DNA from: Catonia carolina
Lineage: Eukaryota; Arthropoda; Insecta; Hemiptera; Achilidae
NCBI GenBank assembly: GCA_035578175.1
Contig: JAQMRL010000001.1
Location: forward strand, 434,447,545-434,511,544
DNA: 64,000 nt
Direction of reading: 5' to 3'
Under the pieces are notes generated by a model that searched no databases, had not been told where the DNA came from, and worked only from the letters and a program-made list of their open reading frames with translations. The translations under genes and the position numbers were made by a program. Positions 55,791 to 64,000 of this stretch are shown here, one piece after another. Numbering within the stretch: the stretch's first letter is position 1; the number at the start of each line of letters is the position of its first letter.

Positions 55791-56215
55791 AAAATAAAAG
55801 CGAGATCGTAATGTTTTTAAATCAAGATATGCAGCGCTTTATTATTTTCATAATTAATGAAAGATAAATCACAATAGGAACACCACGATGGTGACACTAT
55901 TAAGACGACTGATTCATTTTTGACAATGTGGCCGAGAAAAAGTATAAGGAAAGGTTAGGTAGGTAACTGACTGTATGAGTACGTTGTTTACCGGCGCATA
56001 GGCCTCAGTTTATTGTACTGTTTATTTTGCACGTTAATGTTCTAAAAATATTGGTTTATTTTTTTTAAATTGGTAATATATCCGTTATTATATATGAAAA
56101 TAAAAAACTTTACATAATCAAACTTATTCGTCTTTAAACGTTTTGTAATTTTGATTATATAAAATTTTTTGATACATTCTCTTTTAATGGAGATATTCGT
56201 AGTTCTGTGTTAACC
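55791..56215. other. AT-rich interval, nothing recognised
   Basis: No supportable feature. Confidence 0.4.
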
Positions 56216-56420
56216 CCTCTCTCTGAACTCCCCTATCCTTTTGTGATATTAAAATAATTTATAGCCTATTTTTCATTTTGATTATGTCCAGAACCTAGAT
56301 ACCGAAATTAATTGAATTTGGTTCAGCGGTTCTCGCGTGATGCCGTAACATACAAACAGACAAACAGACAAAAATTCAGCTGAACTTATTTTCGGTGTTT
56401 ACGTGGTACATCTGGCGTGG
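56216..56420 (+). repeat. Insect-type dispersed repeat with CAGA tail
   Basis: TTTGGTTCAGCGGTTCTCGC, GTGATGCCGTAACATAC and an (ACAGACAA)n run resemble a motif found in many insect non-autonomous elements. Single copy here, so the family assignment rests on memory of the motif. Confidence 0.4.
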
Positions 56421-57053
56421 AAACAAAATTTGGGGAATTTTGAAAAATTGTACAGACAAAATTACAATTTTATTTACATAGATTTACCTCCTACCTAGCT
56501 GTAATTTTATACACGATAGGGTAATATTTTCTTGCTGCCACCCATACTGATTTTTCATGTTATGTCTTTGTATGATTTTTGTACTACAATAGTAGGTCTA
56601 CGTGCGTGATTGTCTTATCGCCAGTCATTATTATTCTGTAGCCTCACATCGTGTTCAAGATTATGATCGGGCCAATTGATATTATTGATAAATTGTATGT
56701 TGTTGAGGACGCCTGCGTACATTCTCATCAATAAGAGTACTTCCGCTTTCAGGGTTCCATAAATCTACCTACATTATAGCTACTTCAAACACCCTGGTAA
56801 AAACAATGATTCACTGATACGCTGACAAAACCTCCAATCTAAAACATCTGAAAGACGGACAACTTAAATGTTAGGTTCTATATTATCCCATGATGATTCT
56901 ATTATTTTTTTTTGACGTTCCGTTAACTAGAAATCACGTTTACATTGTTACAGTTTTCTTTATTTTGAAAACTCCTTCGTTCTTTCATTATTTTGTTTTT
57001 TCTTTCTTCTGTCAATTTTTGCAATATTCATAGTTTCTTTAATTTTCTCTCAT
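56421..57053. other. Interval with no recognised gene
   Basis: No supportable feature. Confidence 0.4.
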
Positions 57054-57064
57054 AATCTAGATAT

Positions 57065-57459
57065 CTGCCTATAACAGACAGGTGGAGTGTCAAATTATTT
57101 ACACTCAATCTGTTCGTTGCAGGGCTAAAATAAATAGTTCTATTTCTTATCACATGGTCAGCCAATAAAATGACTGAATCATTTAAGAACAGAAGAGGTA
57201 GAGGTGCAAAAGACACTAATCAGAGTTATCTCCTCTGAAAATAATGAATTTCATTATACAGCCAGACCCTGTAGTGAATGAAGTGAAGGTGTCATTTACA
57301 GAGTGGAAAATATGTGCTTTTCAGAGGGCCCGGCATGCTGATAAGTGTACTTTTCCTCTCAGTGAGGAAGGCAATGGTAAACCACCTCACTCCTCGTTTC
57401 ACTTAGTAAAACCTCTACTGGTTCAAACCAGCCTACAGGCTGATGACCTAAACAACAAC
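57065..57459 (+). mobile_element. SINE-N, full-length reference copy, subgroup A
   Basis: Flanked by a perfect 11-bp duplication AATCTAGATAT (57054-57064 and 57460-57470), which fixes both ends. It starts with two hairpins (CTGCCTATAACAGACAGG, then GAGTG...CACTC) and carries a GCAGGGCTAAAATAAATAG linker. The conserved body frame runs from ATG 57244 (MNFIIQPDPVVNEVKVSF), and a B-box-like GGTTCAAACC and an (AAC)3 tail follow. Confidence 0.95.
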
Positions 57460-57470
57460 AATCTAGATAT

Positions 57471-57900
57471 AGAATTTTTTCCTATAATTTTTACTGTCTG
57501 ATTAGTTGCAAATCAAACTGAAATATGCAATATTTTAAAGTTCTGATAATTTTCTTAATTTTATACATTCCATTTTCAACTTTGGTCCTTTAATAAATTA
57601 TTCTTAAATTATCTTTTCTACTTTACTTAATCCATTCTGCAAAACTTTTTGTAAATATTTTTTATTATAAAGGGTTTTTGGAAGAATTAATGTTTTATGA
57701 TGTCTTAATTTTGAAATTTTAGTCATAGATTTTTTTATTAGACTATACAAAATATCTATTGTACAAGATAATATACAATTTCTGTACTCTATTTTTCATA
57801 CTGAATTCTTCTCTATTTTATTATCACTCATAAACATTTAAATTTATAAATAAATTGATTTTATTTTTCATTTTACTTAATTAATAAGAGAGTTACTTAA
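57471..57900. other. AT-rich interval, nothing recognised
   Basis: No supportable feature. Confidence 0.4.
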
Positions 57901-57919
57901 TATTCAGAATTAATACGTT

Positions 57920-58030
57920 TTTCGACCCTCAGAGGTCGGAAGGCGACGTAGTTTGAGGAAGATTGTGAACGAAGCCAAAGCCTACCAAAAGCTGTAGAGC
58001 TCAACATTATGATGATCTTTATGTAGGTTG
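57920..58030 (+). pseudogene. Possible LINE C-terminal scrap
   Basis: GRRRSLRKIVNEAKAYQKL followed closely by a stop resembles the last residues of some insect LINE RT proteins (W-R-IV-EAKA...L). Short and alone. Confidence 0.3.
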
Positions 58031-59499
58031 TACATACATGAACTACATACATGATACATGATAGATACATCATATATCTGAAGATTGATTTAAACTATTT
58101 GATTAACTAATTTTTATTAATTACTGTCCTTGTCATTTTTCTTTTCGTCATTTCCGGTTATGATTTCTGTTAGATCTAGTCCTACTTTTCCGAGGCTATT
58201 CGTGAGTTTTTCAGAGAAGGGAATTCTCTTTAGCGAGTAACGAACACTGCATAAAGTAGACTAGTGATGAGCCTACCACCTTAGCGCCTCTAGACAGGCC
58301 CTGGGGTTTGATTTGGAGGCCCCACTCCTAGGTTCTTCCGCTCTCCATACCGTTCTGAATATCTTCCTCCTCCATCGTGAAATCCGTTGGCCTTTTCGGT
58401 TCAGTTGACTAGCGGATACTTATTTGGTTTTGACATTTTCGAACCTGTCCTGCAAATCTGCACAAAATCCCTTGATAACCATTGGAACGCACCGTGTCTG
58501 AGTTGAGCCTCCCCCTCGCACTACCTCACACAAAATTAAGCTTAGCCCCTACTTGGTTCAGAGCCAAACTCCTGCATGAGCTTACCGAGCACGGAGTTAA
58601 TAATTACAATTTTAATTTCAAAATCTTTTATTTTCTTACATTACCCGTTCACCCATTATTGGACGTAGTAAAGTATAAACCCGATAACATACCTGTCAAG
58701 TTCAAATATAGTATTAAACCTGTAACAAAAATGGAACAACGACTTTGAATAAAAGAAAATAACAATCTTTACTAATTGCTTACCTATTTGTCTTTTACTA
58801 CATTCCTTAACTTGTACATAATTTATTTAAAACAGATTTAAACAAAGAACAGACTTAAAGAATTCTTTTACTATTTAGTTTACATAATTCTTTCTGTTCA
58901 CATCTTCACAGTTAAATATTATACATGGCACGTCTCAACCAAATCGATCAATCGAATTCTTCTAATAGTAAAGACCTTATTCAATTAATGTATCCAACTC
59001 ATACGCTCAATTTATTCAAGTAGTTTTTTAATAGAGTTCTATCTCCTTAGATGAGATAGACATTTTCCCATACATGTCCTCATGGTAAACTGGATTTCTG
59101 TTAACTTTAAATTGAACCTATTTATCTTCATACGGAATCAATTTAAACGAAATTTCACATACTGATATTTGATAAAATTTACTCCAACTCAAAAATACAG
59201 CAACGAGAAAAATCAGCAATAAAATCCGTTGTTGTCGATAGTTCTCAGTTCCCGATAACAAATAAACTAAAAAAATTAAAATATGTATCAGGCCTCAAAG
59301 AAGCCACACAAGAAGAATTTCTGATAATTCCACTGTTGGTCAAGAAAGAACTGCAGTAAAACCCCACTTATCCGAACCCCGCTCAACCGTAACGGATCAA
59401 TTTTTTTAATTTAGTTACGACTGAAATGTCTTTCAGTACTGCATTTAATGCTTAGTACTGAATTTAAATTTGAATAACGTTCATATCGCCAGCCGAGGG
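58031..59499. other. Interval with no recognised gene
   Basis: A less AT-rich patch at 58260-58560 contains GACTAGTGATGAGCCTACC and CTGGGGTTTGATT, faintly like a tRNA-derived SINE head, but the match is too weak to call. The 88-residue frame at 58482 has no recognised motif. Confidence 0.4.
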
Positions 59500-60005
59500 G
59501 GATGCGATATCTAGGCTTGTGGCTTGACAGACGACTAACTTGGAAGCCTCATCTGCCTACAAACGTTTAGAATTTAACCGCCGCCAGAAGCTACACCTCT
59601 GTTTAATTAACCCGATATAAAAATTGACCTCCGTTCCAAAATTTTAATTTACAAAACCCTTTTGAGACAAGTTTTAACTTATCGTGTCCAGCTCTTTGCA
59701 GTAACGTCAGACAGTCGATCCAGGCCTTTCAATTAAAATTCTTAACGCTTGCTTCTGGCGCTTCTTTTGTAATGTAAGCAATAAAACCCTTCACGACGAT
59801 TTCAAAATTTCGACAGTGAAGAACGTAACCGCGTCCTTCTATAGTAAATTTCGCGAACCTACTACATACCAACCTACTAGCCCGTAACCTTACTACAAGG
59901 AACTTCCCAACTGTGCGACGTCTAAAACGAAAATGGAGCACTTTTTGTCTAAACGACGGACAACACTCATACTTTCTAGAATGTACCACTGAGTATCTCT
60001 TTTAA
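59500..60005 (+). pseudogene. Jockey-like RT remnant
   Basis: In shifting frames: RYLGLWLDRRLTWKPHLP, a CPALCSNVRQSIQAFQLKFL-like stretch, LASGASFVM, KPFTTISKF and the terminal LTTRNFPTVRRLKRKWS. It resembles 6932-7480 (NFPPVRPLKRKWSR). Multiple stops. Confidence 0.75.
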
Positions 60006-60339
60006 AAATAAATTTCCGTATCACCCGGGAAATTAAATATCATATAGGCTATGAAAATTGTGCAGCTGAATGTACAGTACAGTACAGTAATAAAAATTGA
60101 AGCCAAACAAAAATACATAGCATCGTTAAAGTACAGATCATTGTCCAGTGAAATAAACTACGAATACAAGGTTTTAGTATTCTTGGAATTCGTTTTTTGG
60201 AATTTGTTTTACGTTGCCTTATGTTTTGTTAAACAGTGTGAGGAATTTTTATTAACATACTTACTTCTAAGAAAACGATGGCGTGATATTGCCACTAAAA
60301 TATTTCATAAAAAAATCTCAGACTTGTAAAAAATACTTT

Positions 60340-60850
60340 AAATACTATAATAAAATCTTTAAGATCATGAGGAAAATTCTAGGTCCAAAATTAACAGAAG
60401 AAGGCTACAGGCTACACTCCAGAAAAACAACCAAGAAGATGTCTAACCTAGCGGCAGACATACGGAAAAGAAGGCTGCAATTCTATGGACACATCAGTAG
60501 ACTCCCCCCAACACGACTTACTAACAAGATTCTTACTTACATACAAAAAGTTAAATCAATAACACCATGGATTACACAAGTGAAAATAGACTTACATAAG
60601 GCACAAATAGACCTAACAGGTATTGGAGACAGAAACACATTCAGAAACAGGATAAACGAGTGGAATGTGATGCCAGAGAATGAGGTCCTTAGGAGGACAG
60701 GGATGAAGTGGACAGAGGAGAGGAAGCAAACACATGGGGAGAGAATGTAAGAAGTATGGAAAATGAAAAAGAATTCCCAAAAATGAGTCGGAATGCTTTG
60801 CGTGATCCATCAGGGTCCATACGCACATAATAATAATAATAATAATATCT
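60340..60850 (+). pseudogene. LINE C-terminal domain with (TAA)n tail (non-jockey)
   Basis: The frame at 60283-60750 contains YNKIFKIMRKILGPKLTEEG, RLHSRKTTKKMSNLAADIRK, RRLQFYGHISRLPPTRLTNK and NEWNVMPENEV. This is the RLQFYGH-x-RM-xxR-LTNKI type C terminus of insect RTE-like endonuclease-RT proteins. The UTR ends in a TAATAATAATAATAATA tail at 60827-60847. It is heavily 5'-truncated but the surviving frame is open. Confidence 0.75.
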
Positions 60851-61904
60851 TTTAAAATTGCTGTATTTTCGTTTACACATACTAATAAAAAATTATAAAA
60901 ATACTATAATTACTTCTACTGTATTTAAACTCAAAAATATGTCTTTACATATTAACCGAAATCGGATCCGACCCCTATATTTCAGTTAAGCGAGGTTTTA
61001 CTGTATTTAAATATTTATAAATTATGATAATCATACAAAGTAGAATTAACTCATCATATTTAGTTACCACTGGAATATAAGGTGATTTAAACATCTGTTA
61101 TACAATTTACTTTACAACTTTTAAACGTTTTACTTGTTCCTTTCGTTTAATTCTGAAATTTTGAAATCTGTAATTGGTCTATAATTTATTGGGTCCAGTA
61201 TATTCTCTCGTTCAATTTCCAATATATCGACACCACTTCTGAATTTTTACTTTCTCTTTCATTTGTTTAATTTTATAAATGAAATAATTACAAATTTTAT
61301 TCTGGTGAATTTTTTTTTATCACCCAGTATAACTAACTGAATGTCTGGTGTAGTACTTCCATCTACGTAGTTGGTGAATTGTAATTTTATATGACTAATA
61401 AAACGTAGACGTTTGTGTTATTCCCCATAAAATTGCTTTTACTAGGTAATGCAATATGACAAGATTGTGTGTTTTATCAATACAAATGCTGGTTATATAT
61501 TATATAATTTTATTTTATTTTATGGGTATATAAGACATAAAATAAAAATAAAATTTTTAAAAACTCATTCTTCTTTGTAATAAAATAATGTAATCTATTG
61601 AAATTTTATTATATATTATCAATTATTTTATGGTTTATCTATTTTATAGCTGTTTTAAAATGTTTAATGGATGGGAATGTCAAAATATTTATGGATTAAA
61701 ATCGTTGCTAGAATGCTGAGTATTAGTGATGTCTGAAGAATCGCGGCTCATGACTATGCTTACAATAGATGTGAAATCACTTGTAAAATGTTATTTTGTA
61801 GAAATTAAAAACAAAGTTGGCCGCCTCCATGTCTGTTTTAACAGAATGTAAATTTTTTTTTTATAAATGGATTCCAAAGTGTAATCGAACGTTATTCTCT
61901 AAGA
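60851..61904. other. AT-rich interval, nothing recognised
   Basis: Includes a TATATAATTTTATTTTATTT low-complexity patch near 61495-61560. No gene. Confidence 0.4.
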
Positions 61905-62055
61905 GGACTTATTTTTACTTTCCTTGCTCGATATGAATAAATACAGAAGTTAAATAAGTATTGTTTTCATGTTGATTTTTCAAAATCGCGTTTTCACCAG
62001 AAACACACGCTTTCAGGCCCCGTGAACCCATAAAACACGTTTTTATCTGAAATGT
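61905..62055 (-). repeat. R1 repeat, terminal fragment
   Basis: TTTTCATGTTGATTTTTCAA, AATCGCGTTTTCACC and CGCTTTCAGGCCCCGTGAAC match the terminal part of the R1 copy at 63400-63540 in the same orientation. Confidence 0.7.
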
Positions 62056-62064
62056 ACTATATAA

Positions 62065-62436
62065 CACAAAAAGTAACAATAGGACAATAGTAACAATAAA
62101 AGTTTACCTAGTTATAAAAGGTTATTGTTGTACAACTATCTATGAAAAGGTCGGCCTGTAACAACTTTTATTCTATTTACAAAAGATCTATTGTTGACTT
62201 GTTTACAATAGATTTTTCTAGCACTCATTTATAAAGGGTTATTTTTTGTGCTTTATTATTTGTATGGAATTTATCTGTTTTGCTAGAATTATCTTTTTGA
62301 ATGACTATATAAAGAGACCCCTAAGCGCGGTCAGGGACTTAGTATTCGTTTGATCTTTAACGAGTGACTGTCGGGCGTTATTTCAGGTTAACGGTTCCGA
62401 GTTATTGTTATACTGTTTGTGTTTGTGTGTGTTTGT

Positions 62437-62496
<60 letters not shown>

Positions 62497-62915
62497 ATGT
62501 GTGTATGTGTGTGTGTGTGTTTGTGCGTGTGCGCGTGTGTGTACGCGCGCGCGCGCGCGCGCGCGTGCGTGTGTGTGTGTATGTGTGTGTGTATGTGTGT
62601 GTGCGTGTGTGTATAGTGTAAAGTTATTGTGTATCTGTACTATATTGGATTCAGTTTTGTGTATTTAGTTTTCATTTTGTATGTGTATTCTATAAAATTG
62701 ATTGTAAGTAGTGCTAAGTAAATTATTAAGTTATTGATTGTTTATTATTTATTTTAAGTCATTTATTGTATTACTTCATGATAATTAGTATAATTATTTA
62801 TTTTGTAAATCTTTTAGTGTAATAAATATTTGTAATTGTAAACTTTAGTGAATTAATTATTTAATTACCTAGATCCCGAAACGGACCTTAGTGATAAGTG
62901 TCACAATATATTTAT
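62065..62915 (+). mobile_element. LTR-like repeat, copy B
   Basis: A continuous copy of the repeat interrupted at 18575-20648. It has TATATAAAG (62306-62314), then ACTTAGTATTCG about 30 bases on, a long GT/GC microsatellite, AATAAATATTTGTAATTG (about 62821) and the shared end ACGGACCTTAGTGATAAGTG plus TCACAATAT. TATA, start and polyA signal within about 850 bp fit a solo LTR, but no target duplication or flanking retroelement was found. Confidence 0.6.
62417..62612. repeat. GT/GC microsatellite
   Basis: (GT)n with TGTTTGTG and TATG variants and a central (GC)n block at about 62545-62565. The Val/Cys-rich frames across it are artefacts. Confidence 0.97.
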
Positions 62916-63399
62916 ATAACTCATTTTAATATTTATGAAGTTTAGAACTTAATCAAAAATTCCCAGGATAAAAAACAGTATCGTTTCTATGAACTTGAAT
63001 TGGTAAAAACCGTATTGATTTACTTATTAAATCCAACTTCAAGTCACAAATTTAGATTAAAAACTGTTTGTTTAGTTGATTCTAAATAACGTAGGCATAC
63101 TCGTACATTGTTAAAATAATTATAATAGAAATCGTACATCAAGTTGATTATCTTTTCAATAAAAGATGGAATTAATGTGGCGCCCACTCATTTGACTTTC
63201 AGGGTTGTCGTCTCTTTGATCAACTTTATTAATGACAATAGTAAATCGATATTCATTTAAATTAGTTTAAGTACTGCATCAAAAATAACAACTTTCTCTT
63301 TTGTAACGAAATGAATTCTAAATTAAATTAAAATAAGTGATGATGTGGGTAGAAGAAATATTAGAAATTTCAAATCAAATGAAGTAAATCTCAAAAATA
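62916..63399. other. AT-rich interval, nothing recognised
   Basis: No supportable feature. Confidence 0.4.
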
Positions 63400-64000
63400 C
63401 TGTGTGAATTTTTACTTTCTCTTGCCTATATGAATATATAGGAAGGAAAGTATTGTTTTCATGTCGATTTTTCGAAATCGAGTTTTCACCGGATCTATAC
63501 GTTTTCAGACCCCCTGAACCCAAAAAACATGTTTTTAGCGATTGGTCTGTGTGTGTGTATGTGTGTGTGTGTGTGTGTGTGTCTGTGTGTGTGTGTGTGT
63601 GTCTGTGTGTGAACAGAATATCTCAAGAACGGAACATCGTACGAACTTGAAACTTGAAACTTAAGTTACATACCACTACCGGACGCGACACGAACATTTT
63701 CATCAAAATCGGTCAACCGGAAGTAGTAGTTTATTCGTATAATTTTTCAGTTTTTTGCGATTTTCTCAAAAACTGGTCCTACGATTTTTTTTAAAATCGC
63801 CTATTTTACTCAATTTTTTATTCTCTACAAGATAGGATAGGCGCCATGTTTGTTGAAATTCTCGGTGAGGCTGTTTTCACGTAAAAACGTTGTTTTTTTA
63901 AGATTACGGCTTTATTATAAATTTTAGCGCAAAAACTTATATAATAAAAGTTGTAGAGAATTTAAAAACCTACAACTTTTATTTCAAACATTTTTTTCTA
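63400..64000 (-). repeat. R1 repeat, copy cut by window edge
   Basis: The reverse complement follows the R1 copies at 31655-32920 and 47900-49695: GTGAATTTTTACTTTCTCTT, CGAAATCGAGTTTTCACCGG, a GT microsatellite (63546-63612), GAACAGAATATCTCAAGAAC, TCAAAATCGGTCAACCGGAA, CTACAAGATAGG and ACAACTTTTATTTCAAACAT. It continues beyond the window. Confidence 0.8.

Noticed and set aside
62364..62668. Three overlapping Val/Cys/Arg-rich open frames
   Set aside because: They are translations of a GT/GC microsatellite with no stop codons by composition; not genes.

Overview
The window is a eukaryotic, AT-rich, intron-scale or intergenic block that consists almost entirely of transposable elements (TEs) of several ages. 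I found no host protein-coding gene, no free-standing rRNA or tRNA gene, no operon and no CRISPR array. Jockey-like LINE tails, insect-style mariner/Tc1 elements, tRNA-derived SINEs and a Ty3/Gypsy element with a PQ-P-S-x-A-E type integrase together point to an arthropod, most likely an insect with a large repeat-rich genome. The species cannot be read from the sequence.

Layout. 1-5 kb: tRNA-derived SINEs (SINE-C) in inverted orientation, a 71-bp palindrome, a jockey-like reverse transcriptase (RT) remnant and a Helitron-like 3' end. 5-12 kb: a fold-back mariner, several 5'-truncated jockey remnants, and a nest in which a TTAA-type MITE and a SINE interrupt one minus-strand jockey copy. 12-18 kb: tRNA-SINEs, two LINE fragments of a second type, and two SINEs with (AAC)n tails (SINE-N). 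18.5-20.7 kb: an LTR-like repeat split by a nearly intact mariner/Tc1 transposon. 21-33 kb: jockey remnants on both strands, two TTAA MITEs, SINE-N and SINE-A copies, and repeat family R1 split by a jockey copy. 33.1-39.2 kb: a complete Ty3/Gypsy element with one 1,497-codon gag-pol ORF, two almost identical LTRs and a 4-bp target duplication. This is the youngest and only clearly intact element. 40-49.7 kb: two more fold-back mariners, SINEs, a polypyrimidine tract that is a LINE tail, and a composite SINE block inserted in R1. 50-54.8 kb: nested TTAA elements, a SINE-N split by an internally deleted mariner with perfect 29-bp inverted repeats, and a jockey copy with a palindromic 5' junction. 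55-64 kb: promoter-like sequence, a LINE tail, jockey and LINE remnants, a second LTR-like repeat and an R1 copy cut by the window edge.

How the parts relate. Jockey copies are all 5'-truncated and keep mainly the RT thumb, the C terminus and the 3' UTR, as expected of target-primed reverse transcription. SINE-N copies carry 10-13 bp target duplications and (AAC)n tails, so they were probably mobilised by a LINE. The nesting order gives relative ages: R1, jockey and the LTR-like repeat are older; SINEs, TTAA MITEs and mariners are younger; the Gypsy element is probably the most recent. The most unusual structures are the fold-back mariners, in which the 3' half of the transposon is duplicated in inverted orientation at both ends, and the SINE-N family with a double-hairpin 5' end.
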